From contig JAKSQT010000004.1 in NCBI GenBank assembly GCA_024403995.1, positions 1-64,000 of the forward strand: DNA of 64,000 nucleotides, in the 5' to 3' direction. Shown in pieces: positions 35,183 through 41,708 of the stretch. The notes under the pieces are model-generated. The model searched no databases. It was not told the DNA's origin and saw only the letters and a list, made by a program, of their open reading frames with translations. Position 1 is the stretch's first letter, and each line of letters starts with the position of its first letter. Source of the stretch: Ruminococcus sp. (GTDB lineage Bacteria > Bacillota > Clostridia > Oscillospirales > Ruminococcaceae). The position numbers were made by a program, and so were the translations under genes.

Positions 35183-35660
35183 TTTCTCCGCCCTCCTCAG
35201 CAGAAGATGAAAGTGCCTTCAGAAGATCAGCCGCCTTGTCACGGTCGGAGAAAGCATTTTCAAGCTCGAAAAGTTTTTCAATGGCTTTGAGTCTGTCGAA
35301 AAACTTTATTTCGATACCTCCGCCCTTGTCACGCTTCATTTCCGAAACGTTGAAAAGGTCAAGTCTGTCAAGAATGTCAGGCGGCGGAAGTTCCTCTGCA
35401 AATACAAGATGAACGGCATCGGAACAGCTCCCGAAAGCAAGCCTTCTTAGTGCGGCAGTGACGTTTCCGCTGTCGGAGAGACTTTTTCTGAGAGACGCAA
35501 TGTTTTTGCGGCAATTGTCTGAGCTAAGGCATTTTACACCTTCGGCGAGTGCATTTTTCCTGTCAAATCCAGCCTTTAAAGCGGCTTCTTCGGCATTGCC
35601 GAGCAAAGTGTAATAGCGGCAGAAAGCACTGCGTTTTGATTTCAGATCATTTCCGGGCAT
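35169..35660 (-). CDS. Terminase small subunit
   Basis: A 163-residue DNA-recognition subunit of the packaging terminase. KRSAFCRYYTLLGNAEEAALKAGFDRKNA is the helix-turn-helix typical of Terminase_2/XtmA proteins, and the C-terminal helices (FFDRLKAIEKLFELEN) are usual for the family. AAAGGAGGT precedes the ATG at 35660; a longer frame upstream is ignored. It is the first gene of the nine-gene block, with no repressor, integrase or replication gene before it. Confidence 0.82.
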   Translation of the reverse strand: MPGNDLKSKRSAFCRYYTLLGNAEEAALKAGFDRKNALAEGVKCLSSDNCRKNIASLRKSLSDSGNVTAALRRLAFGSCSDAVHLVFAEELPPPDILDRLDLFNVSEMKRDKGGGIEIKFFDRLKAIEKLFELENAFSDRDKAADLLKALSSSAEEGGEIDDI

Positions 35661-35834
35661 TATGAAACCTCCTTTCTGAACGAAAAGCATCGTTCATAAG
35701 GGGTCAGAATTGAGGCTCATTTCAATGCAAACCCATTGAATATTGAAAAAGTTTTTTGAAACTTTGGAATATTACACAATTATCAACATCGAAATTATAC
35801 ATGATATACAAAAAATACGTAATGCAGGGAAACA

Positions 35835-35848
35835 GTGACAAATGTCAC
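35835..35848. promoter_or_regulatory. Palindromic operator candidate GTGACA-AA-TGTCAC
   Basis: A perfect 6-2-6 palindrome followed by a further half site GTGACAAAT at about 35855. It lies 45 bp before the -10 of the 35944 gene. The same motif occurs upstream of the YmdB-like gene at 39.8 kb. Confidence 0.5.
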
Positions 35849-35890
35849 ATACCAAGTGACAAATAGCATCTTTATTTCAGACAGCCGCTG

Positions 35891-35899
35891 TGATATAAT
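35891..35899 (+). promoter_or_regulatory. Extended -10 promoter of the membrane gene
   Basis: TGATATAAT contains a consensus -10 (35894-35899) with the upstream TG. No good -35 is seen. It may also serve as the region for the divergent head-gene operon. Confidence 0.5.
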
Positions 35900-35943
35900 A
35901 CAGACAATGAAATAAAAACCAATACTTTAAAGGAGGAACGGCT

Positions 35944-36432
35944 ATGAAAATATCAAAAATTTTTCTGGGTTTATCAGCAGCGGGTGTTATCTCATATCTT
36001 TGTGCGGCTGGCTATGAAGCGGTAAAATGCGGAATATCCGATGCTTTTGGCAATGCGTATTCATCAGCGTTCGGATTCATCCTTGTAGGCTCGCTTTTGT
36101 ATCAGATAGGCTATCTTATCAGTTTTTTAGTAAAAAGATCACAGCAGAAAAAGCAGGATACAGTCAGTTCGCCTAAATGGTTCAATGTATTGTTCGCAGT
36201 CTCATTTGTTCCGATAATACTTATCGGACTGAACAGTTTATATTCATATTACGGCGGTTTCTCGTTCATGGCGAGTACATGGTATGGCTGGGGAGCAGTA
36301 TCTGATACATTTGCTTTCACTTGCCTGATCTTATGCATAATTCCCGTACTTCCGCTTTGTGCTGCAATACAGATAACATATATAGTCAAGGCAATTAAAA
36401 GAAGAAAAATGATGAAAAAAGATGGCTTTTAA
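35944..36432 (+). CDS. Four-helix membrane protein, unknown
   Basis: A 162-residue protein with four likely membrane helices (about 7-26, 42-62, 80-100 and 118-145). A basic loop KRSQQKKQ lies between helices two and three, and the C-terminus is basic (KAIKRRKMMKK). AAAGGAGGAA precedes the ATG. It is divergent from the phage-like block. No family is recognised, and nothing in it identifies a substrate. Confidence 0.7.
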   Translation: MKISKIFLGLSAAGVISYLCAAGYEAVKCGISDAFGNAYSSAFGFILVGSLLYQIGYLISFLVKRSQQKKQDTVSSPKWFNVLFAVSFVPIILIGLNSLYSYYGGFSFMASTWYGWGAVSDTFAFTCLILCIIPVLPLCAAIQITYIVKAIKRRKMMKKDGF

Positions 36433-36507
36433 TAATGGATAAGAAAGAATACATGAAAAAAATCTGATCACTATAGTATCTATCCCGTTAGTCGCAGCTA
36501 TAAGGTG

Positions 36508-36666
36508 ATGTCCGGGAAATTGCCTCATGGGGAGGGCGGAGATGTATATGCTGCCGCAGCACTTGTCGTACTGGGAAAAATGATCGTCATAACACTGGTG
36601 CTGATAGCAACGATAATTTCGCACAGAAATAAAAAAAAGAGACAAAATAATAAGGATATGGAATAG
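36508..36666 (+). CDS. Small membrane protein or 3' part of a broken gene
   Basis: A 52-residue frame, MSGKLPHGEGGDVYAAAALV..., with one strong helix (MIVITLVLIATII) and a basic tail. AAGG lies a few bases before the ATG. Just upstream, a start MDKKEYMKK meets a seven-A run, and the other frame continues NLITIVSIPLVAAI, so this may be the remnant of a longer gene with frameshifts. Confidence 0.4.
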   Translation: MSGKLPHGEGGDVYAAAALVVLGKMIVITLVLIATIISHRNKKKRQNNKDME

Positions 36667-36667
36667 G

Positions 36668-36704
36668 AAAAAAGTCCACGTATCGGGGAATACGTGGACT
36701 TTTC
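36668..36704 (+). terminator. Terminator
   Basis: Perfect arms AGTCCACGTA and TACGTGGACT are followed by TTTTC; A-runs on the left make it bidirectional. Confidence 0.75.
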
Positions 36705-36737
36705 TGTGTCTCGGAATAAGTTAAAACAAAAAAATAT

Positions 36738-36809
36738 GTAAAGTAGACTTGACAAAAAAATGTAAAGCGTGCTATACTATAATCACAGCAAAGGTAAAGC
36801 AAGCTTTAC
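36738..36809 (+). promoter_or_regulatory. Promoter with repeated GTAAAGC operators
   Basis: TTGACA (36749-36754) and TATACT (36773-36778) are 18 nt apart. Palindromes overlay them: GTAAAGCGTGCTATAC at 36762-36777 (one mismatch), covering the -10, and the perfect GTAAAGC-AA-GCTTTAC at 36794-36809, covering the start site. A weaker GTAAAGTAGACTTGAC at 36738-36753 overlaps the -35. This is what autorepression by the XRE protein encoded downstream would need. Confidence 0.65.
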
Positions 36810-36832
36810 ATCACATAAAAGGAAGTGAAATT

Positions 36833-36940
36833 ATGTTTGTTTTTTTTGAAGCGGCATTGCCGTGGATGGCATTGGGGATCGCTGTTGCAGTTGTAATGGC
36901 ATATTCAAAGGATGGAAAGGAAGAAAAAGATGAAAAATAA
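36833..36940 (+). CDS. 35-aa single-helix membrane peptide
   Basis: Thirty-five residues: a hydrophobic helix (EAALPWMALGIAVAVVMAY) and a charged tail (KDGKEEKDEK). GGAAGTGA precedes the ATG. It overlaps the XRE gene by 11 nt and is first in a three-gene operon. Similar small proteins commonly precede XRE regulators of this type. Confidence 0.65.
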   Translation: MFVFFEAALPWMALGIAVAVVMAYSKDGKEEKDEK

Positions 36941-37136
36941 AATACAGGAGCTTCGGAAAGCCAGAAAGGTCACGCAGCAGGAACTTGCTGATGTGCTTTG
37001 CGTGACGAGGCAGACCATCATATCACTTGAAAACGGGAAATATAATGCGTCCCTCACGCTTGCACACAAAGCGGCGCAGTTTTTCGGGATAACCATTGAG
37101 GAACTGTTCATTTTCGAGGGCGAGGAAAATCTTTGA
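36930..37136 (+). CDS. XRE-family transcriptional regulator
   Basis: A 68-residue Cro/CI-type protein that is almost entirely helix-turn-helix: IQELRKARKVTQQELADVLCVTRQTIISLENGKYNASLTLAHKAA. The ending ITIEELFIFEGEE is typical of the small YozG-type regulators. GGAAG precedes the ATG at 36930. It probably represses its own operon through the GTAAAGC palindromes upstream, and the adjacent membrane gene probably modulates it. Confidence 0.9.
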   Translation: MKNKIQELRKARKVTQQELADVLCVTRQTIISLENGKYNASLTLAHKAAQFFGITIEELFIFEGEENL

Positions 37137-37148
37137 GGAGGAATTATC

Positions 37149-37580
37149 ATGGAAGAATACAAAAAGAAAATACAGAAGAAGTTAGTAATAATGCGTATAA
37201 TTGGTATATTGCTCCTGCTTGTTATTATTGCAGAAAAAACCTTTTTAGAGAAAAATGCTCCTGTTTATGCAGGCTTGCTTGGCGGCATAGCAGTTGGAAT
37301 GTTACCTATAACTATAGGTTACTGCGTAAGATTCAGCAATGCGCTGAAAGACGAAAAAAAGCTGAAAGAGATGTATATTCAGCAGACAGATGAGCGTAAT
37401 AAGGAAATTATAAAGGAAACAATGCAGACTTCTTTCTTTATAGCATTTTTTGTAACAGTTTTGGCAATTCTTATATCGGCTGCATTCAGCAAGATCGTTG
37501 CAATGACACTTGAAATTTCAATAGTGGTTTATTCACTTATTTTCGCAGGTGTTTCAGCATATTACAACAAAAAATTATAA
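37149..37580 (+). CDS. Membrane protein of the XRE module
   Basis: A 143-residue protein with four likely helices in two pairs (about 13-30, 38-58, 93-112 and 117-138). A charged middle stretch KDEKKLKEMYIQQTDERNKEIIKET is shared by membrane proteins that co-occur with small XRE regulators. GAGGAGGAA precedes the start. It lies 12 nt after the regulator. The function of the family is not known to me. Confidence 0.7.
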   Translation: MEEYKKKIQKKLVIMRIIGILLLLVIIAEKTFLEKNAPVYAGLLGGIAVGMLPITIGYCVRFSNALKDEKKLKEMYIQQTDERNKEIIKETMQTSFFIAFFVTVLAILISAAFSKIVAMTLEISIVVYSLIFAGVSAYYNKKL

Positions 37581-37587
37581 GAGCAAA

Positions 37588-37615
37588 AAAAGGGACAGCC
37601 GAAACTGTCCCTTTT
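37588..37615. terminator. Bidirectional terminator
   Basis: Arms AGGGACAG and CTGTCCCT with A-run and T-run on opposite sides, between the XRE module and fakA, which converge here. Confidence 0.85.
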
Positions 37616-37618
37616 GAG

Positions 37619-39274
37619 TTATTCCACAGAAATGATATAGTAATAAACAGGCTGACCGCCGTTTACGAGCATGACCTCAATTTTGTCGCTGAGCTTTGAC
37701 TGGAGAGTCTGCTGGAGCTGTTCGGCATTCTCCTCGGTGACATCAGCGCCGTAAATCAGTGTAACATAGCTTACATCGCCCTTTGCGAGCTTCTTTGTGA
37801 GCTTGACTGCGGCTTTGTTGATATCCTTGTCGGTGAATGAGAGCTTGCCGTTTTCAAGAGCGAGAATTTCGCCTTCTTTTATCTGATGACCTTCAAATTC
37901 GGAATTTCTTGCGGCAAAAGTGATAAGACCCGTTGAGACCTTTTCAAATGCCTTGGTCATATTTATTCTGTTTTCGGAAAGTCCCTGTGACTCATCGAAT
38001 GCGAGCATAGCGGCGATACCCTGAGGAATTGTCCTTGTCTGGAGGACACATACCTTTCTGTCAGTAAGTCTTACAGCCTGTTCAGCCGCCATGATAATAT
38101 TTTTGTTGTTCGGAAGAACGAATACGGTATGAGCCGGAGTTTTGAGAATTGCACGGAGAATATCGTCAGTGGACGGGTTCATGGTCTGACCGCCTCTTAC
38201 AACGACATCTGCACCGAGGTCAGTGAACATAGCCTCGATACCGTGACCTGCGGCAACAGCAACAAAGCCGAATTCCTTTTCGGGTTCAGCGGTAACATAG
38301 CCGTCCTCGGCATCCTTTGCATCCTTGACCTTGTTTTCGTGCTGGATACGCATATTCTCTATCTTAGGCTTCGGGTCATTGATGAAATGACCGAATTCAA
38401 GGGCTTTCTGGAGAGCCTTGCCGGGGTTGTCGGTGTGTACGTGTACCTTGATTATCTCCTCGTCATCGACAACAACAACGCAGTCACCGATAGTTTCAAG
38501 GTAAGCACGGAGCATGAATACATCAGGACAGTTTTCGCTTTTTTCGAGCATGAATTCTGTACAGTAGGTAAATCTGATATCGTCATCATACTCACTTACG
38601 GCTGTACGGAATGAGTCAGCAGACTGCTCGGAAGACTGTGACGGTTCGGATGGTTCTGCAATTTTGCCGCCGTCGAATACGTCAGTCATAGCCTTGAAGA
38701 TTATTGTAAGTCCCATGCCGCCTGCGTCAACAACGCCTGCCTTTTTGAGCTGTGGGAGCATTTCTGTAGTCTGTGCGAGAACAGTTTCGGCTTCGGTGCA
38801 TACCTCTTTCCAGAATGTAACTTCATCGTTGGTCTGGTTGGATATTTCGGCAGCCTTGTTTGCGGAAGCCTTGAGAACTGTGAGGATAGTACCCTCAACA
38901 GGCTTCATAACAGCCTTGTATGCAGCTTCAACGCCGAATTTAAGGGCATTGGCAAAAGCATCGCAGTTGGCTTCGTCAAGACCTGCAAGTCCTTTTGCAA
39001 AGCCTCTGAAAATGAGTGAAAGAATAACGCCTGAGTTGCCTCTTGCGCCTCTGAGAAATGCAGATGCGGCAGCGGCAGAGACCTCGGCAACAGTGGCTTT
39101 GTCATCAAGTCTTTTCAGTTCAACAACGGAATTGCTGATAGTCATTGACATATTAGTACCCGTATCGCCGTCAGGAACAGGATATACGTTGAGTTCATCG
39201 ACTTCACGTTTTCTGTTGGTGATGGTAATAGCGGCAGAAATAATAGCGTCCCTTAATAAAGAGCCTTTTATCAC
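37619..39274 (-). CDS. fakA: Fatty acid kinase catalytic subunit / DhaL-domain protein
   Basis: A 551-residue protein of the FakA (YloV) type: an N-terminal DhaL ATPase domain (NVYPVPDGDTGTNMSMT, LRGARGNSGVILS) and a C-terminal DUF1341/EDD-like part (HTVFVLPNNKNIIMAAEQA...VCVLQTRTIPQGIAAMLAFD). With a FakB partner it phosphorylates exogenous fatty acids for phospholipid synthesis. A TTG at 39289 would overlap the ribosome site, so the GTG at 39274, after GGAGGAAG, is preferred. It lies 34 nt after the Asp23 gene, the usual pairing in Firmicutes. Confidence 0.88.
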   Translation of the reverse strand: MIKGSLLRDAIISAAITITNRKREVDELNVYPVPDGDTGTNMSMTISNSVVELKRLDDKATVAEVSAAAASAFLRGARGNSGVILSLIFRGFAKGLAGLDEANCDAFANALKFGVEAAYKAVMKPVEGTILTVLKASANKAAEISNQTNDEVTFWKEVCTEAETVLAQTTEMLPQLKKAGVVDAGGMGLTIIFKAMTDVFDGGKIAEPSEPSQSSEQSADSFRTAVSEYDDDIRFTYCTEFMLEKSENCPDVFMLRAYLETIGDCVVVVDDEEIIKVHVHTDNPGKALQKALEFGHFINDPKPKIENMRIQHENKVKDAKDAEDGYVTAEPEKEFGFVAVAAGHGIEAMFTDLGADVVVRGGQTMNPSTDDILRAILKTPAHTVFVLPNNKNIIMAAEQAVRLTDRKVCVLQTRTIPQGIAAMLAFDESQGLSENRINMTKAFEKVSTGLITFAARNSEFEGHQIKEGEILALENGKLSFTDKDINKAAVKLTKKLAKGDVSYVTLIYGADVTEENAEQLQQTLQSKLSDKIEVMLVNGGQPVYYYIISVE

Positions 39275-39308
39275 AGTATCTTCCTCCAATTCTAAGATAA
39301 GGCATGAA

Positions 39309-39668
39309 TTATGCGTTCATTTCGTCAACAAAAACATTGACTTTGTTTACATTAAGACCGGCAGCTTCTTCAACAGTGAAGCTTACCTTATTAATAATGC
39401 TGTTTACAGCGGCGGCGATATTCGTGCCATAAGAGACCTTGATGTGCAGGTCGATGACAAGACCGCCGTCTTTGCTTGTGCGTATCAGGACACCCTTATT
39501 TTTTTTGTAAGCCCTGCCGCCGGTGAAAGCAGAAACAGCCGAGCGGAAGACGTTGATATTGCAAACGCCTGTAACGCCGAAGCAGTCGGTCACAGCATGG
39601 GTAACGAGTTCAGTAAGGTAATTTTCAGATATATCGATTTTGCCGATGTGGTTTTCAAATCCTGCCAT
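39309..39668 (-). CDS. Asp23/YloU family protein
   Basis: A 119-residue Asp23 (Gls24) family protein: GKIDISENYLTELVTHAVTDCFGVTGV at the start and VDLHIKVSYGTNIAAAVNSIINKVSFTVEEAAGLNVNKVNVFV at the end. Members are membrane-peripheral envelope-stress or lipid-related proteins. The gene is next to fakA in most Firmicutes. CAGGAGGGA precedes the ATG. Confidence 0.88.
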   Translation of the reverse strand: MAGFENHIGKIDISENYLTELVTHAVTDCFGVTGVCNINVFRSAVSAFTGGRAYKKNKGVLIRTSKDGGLVIDLHIKVSYGTNIAAAVNSIINKVSFTVEEAAGLNVNKVNVFVDEMNA

Positions 39669-39754
39669 GGAATATCCCTCCTGTTATATCAGAATACATT
39701 ATGTAATCATTATAGCACAAAGTTTTCTGAAATACAATAGAATAAAGAAAAAAA

Positions 39755-39799
39755 TGACAACTGTCACAGCAATAATGCAAAATAGTGACAAGTGTCACT
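39755..39799. promoter_or_regulatory. Two TGACA-NN-TGTCA palindromes
   Basis: TGACAACTGTCA at 39755-39766 and the longer AGTGACAAGTGTCACT at 39784-39799 are centred 31 bp apart in the divergent region between asp23 and the phosphoesterase gene. They match the operator candidate at 35835. Confidence 0.55.
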
Positions 39800-39851
39800 G
39801 CGGTATTTATGTCCTATAAAAAAATCGCTATGGCATATCGCAATAATATAC

Positions 39852-39880
39852 TTGAAATCAGTGCCCGTATGTGATAAAAT
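39852..39880 (+). promoter_or_regulatory. Promoter of the YmdB-like gene
   Basis: TTGAAA (39852-39857) and TAAAAT (39875-39880) are separated by 17 nt, 47 nt before the ATG. Confidence 0.6.
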
Positions 39881-39927
39881 ATACTCGTAGCGATAAAAGA
39901 TTGTACTGACGAAAAGAAGGATATTCA

Positions 39928-40698
39928 ATGAAACGATTACTTTTCATCGGCGATGTTGTCGGCAGTATCGGCTGTAGATTCCTTGCCGCCAAGCTGAGCG
40001 AGCTGAAACGTACTTATGCGGTCGATATCACGGTCGTAAACGGCGAAAATTCAGCAAAAGGCAATGGCATAACCGAAGAATCGGCTGATATGCTGATAAA
40101 TGCAGGCGCAGACATCATCACCACCGGCAACCATGCCTTCCGCAGAAAAGAGGGACTGGGCGTTTTTGAACGTGACTATATAATCCGCCCTGCCAACTAT
40201 CCTGAAGGAGGCTGTGTCGGAAAGGGCGTATGTGTTTTCGATATGGGAGCATATTCCGTGGCAGTCGTAAACCTCATGGGAACTGTCTATCTTGACCCGC
40301 TTGATAACCCGTTTACAAAGATAGATGAAATTCTTGACGATATCGATACAAAAAATATTTTTGTCGATTTTCATGCAGAGGCTACCTCCGAGAAAAAGGC
40401 TATGGGCTATTACCTCGACGGCAGAGTTACGGCAGTTTTCGGCACTCATACCCATGTCCAGACCGCTGATGAATGCATCCTCGACGGCGGCACGGGCTAT
40501 ATCACCGATGCCGGAATGACAGGACCTGAAAAGTCATGTCTCGGCGTTGAAATAAAGTCTGCTGTTGACAGACTGCGTTTCCGTATGCCTGTAAAATTCA
40601 CAGAGGCTGACGGCAAGTGCTTTTTGTGCGGAGTGCTGACAGAATTTGATGAAAAAAGTGGCAAAACGCACAAAATTGAGAGGCTAATTATAAGATAA
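39928..40698 (+). CDS. YmdB-type metallophosphoesterase
   Basis: A 256-residue member of the TIGR00282 (YmdB) phosphoesterase family: GDVVGSIGCR at the start, VVNGENSAKGNGIT, TTGNHAF, VDFHAEATSEKKAMGYYLDGRVTAVFGTHTHVQTAD and DAGMTGP. The metal ligands (Asp8, Asn, His) are all in place. In Bacillus this enzyme hydrolyses cyclic nucleotides and affects sporulation and biofilm choice. It lies just upstream of spoVS, a usual neighbour in clostridia. GAAAAGAAGGA precedes the ATG. Confidence 0.9.
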   Translation: MKRLLFIGDVVGSIGCRFLAAKLSELKRTYAVDITVVNGENSAKGNGITEESADMLINAGADIITTGNHAFRRKEGLGVFERDYIIRPANYPEGGCVGKGVCVFDMGAYSVAVVNLMGTVYLDPLDNPFTKIDEILDDIDTKNIFVDFHAEATSEKKAMGYYLDGRVTAVFGTHTHVQTADECILDGGTGYITDAGMTGPEKSCLGVEIKSAVDRLRFRMPVKFTEADGKCFLCGVLTEFDEKSGKTHKIERLIIR

Positions 40699-40721
40699 TC
40701 TACAAAGTTTACGTTGGAGTC

Positions 40722-40750
40722 TTGCATTTTATACTGAAATATTGTATAAT
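40722..40750 (+). promoter_or_regulatory. spoVS promoter
   Basis: TTGCAT (40722-40727) and TATAAT (40745-40750) with a 17-nt spacer, giving a leader of about 150 nt before spoVS. Confidence 0.7.
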
Positions 40751-40907
40751 ATAAGTGTACCAAGTAACTGCGTTTATTGAAGTGAACGAGGGAAAAATTT
40801 CTGTGACGATAAATTGTTTTCTTGACGAAGTGAGCAGAAACTTGGGGCCGATAGTACAATCAGCACGAAACGTACAAAAAATTACTCAAATAGGAGGGTT
40901 ATTATCT

Positions 40908-41168
40908 ATGGAAATTTTAAAAGTATCTTCAAAATCATTACCAAACTCTGTAGCTGGTGCTATTGCAGGCGTTATCAGAGACCAGAAGGCTGTTGAAGTA
41001 CAGGCAGTCGGCGCAGGTGCTGCTAACCAGGCTGTTAAAGCCATAGCGATAGCAAGAGGTTATCTTGCCCCTATCGGTATTGACCTTATCTGTATACCGG
41101 CTTTTGCCAACATTCAGATAGACGGCGAAGAAAGAACAGCTATCAAGCTCATATGTGAGCAGAGATAA
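40908..41168 (+). CDS. spoVS: Stage V sporulation protein S
   Basis: An 86-residue SpoVS (Alba-like), one of the most conserved small proteins of spore formers: LKVSSKSLPNSVAGAIAGVIRDQKAVEVQAVGAGAANQAVKAIAIARGYLAPIGIDLICIPAF. In Bacillus it acts in asymmetric division and coat assembly, and it probably binds DNA or RNA. The frame extends upstream, but the ATG at 40908 after AGGAGGG gives the standard length. Non-sporulating relatives often retain it, so it does not prove sporulation. Confidence 0.95.
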   Translation: MEILKVSSKSLPNSVAGAIAGVIRDQKAVEVQAVGAGAANQAVKAIAIARGYLAPIGIDLICIPAFANIQIDGEERTAIKLICEQR

Positions 41169-41182
41169 TTTCAGACATTTGC

Positions 41183-41215
41183 AGGGCGGGCTTTTTGTCC
41201 GCCCTTGTTCTGTTT
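41183..41215 (+). terminator. spoVS terminator
   Basis: AGGGCGG and CCGCCCT arms with loop GCTTTTTGT, followed by TGTTCTGTTTT. Confidence 0.75.
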
Positions 41216-41243
41216 TATGGCTGGTAAAGTGTAAGGAGAACAA

Positions 41244-41690
41244 ATGCATCTTATAAAAGCTGAACTAAATCAAATCAAAAATATCGTGGATATGTCTGTC
41301 AGAGCATTCGGAACGGATACAGAAGTCGGCGGAAAGGAAGGGGACTATCCACCTGAATACGATTCGCAGGAATGGCACAGAGAAATGGCTGTAGAAGGCC
41401 ATTTATTCCAAGCCGTGGCAGACGGAAAATCAGTAGGAGCTGCTGTCCTTTTTCTTAATGAAAAGGATAAAAGCTTATATATCGGACGAATTTTTATAGA
41501 CAGCATCTATCACAGAAAAGGTTACGGAATACTTCTGATGAAATGCATCGAGGACTATTTTCCGTCTGTCCGTAAGTTCTGTCTGGATACTCCTGAATGG
41601 AATATAAGAACAAATGCATTTTATCAAAAATCAGGATACAAAAAAGTCAAGGCTGAAAATGGTTTTATTTTCTACCAAAAGACAAAGTGA
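41244..41690 (+). CDS. GNAT acetyltransferase
   Basis: A 148-residue GNAT protein. LYIGRIFIDSIYHRKGYGILLMKCIEDY includes the acetyl-CoA pyrophosphate loop (RKGYG, R/Q-x-x-G-x-G/A pattern), and the C-terminal NIRTNAFYQKSGYKKV is the usual beta-bulge segment. The substrate is unknown. AAGGAG precedes the ATG. It lies 18 nt before recG and could be cotranscribed with it. Confidence 0.85.
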   Translation: MHLIKAELNQIKNIVDMSVRAFGTDTEVGGKEGDYPPEYDSQEWHREMAVEGHLFQAVADGKSVGAAVLFLNEKDKSLYIGRIFIDSIYHRKGYGILLMKCIEDYFPSVRKFCLDTPEWNIRTNAFYQKSGYKKVKAENGFIFYQKTK

Positions 41691-41708
41691 TGCTTAAAGG
41701 AATTTTTT

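Noticed and set aside
28349..35660. Complete functional prophage
   Set aside because: No integrase, repressor, replication, tape-measure, fibre or lysis genes, and no att-like repeats at the edges of the block.
38664..39740. 358-codon plus-strand frame
   Set aside because: Antisense shadow of fakA and asp23, both strongly supported.
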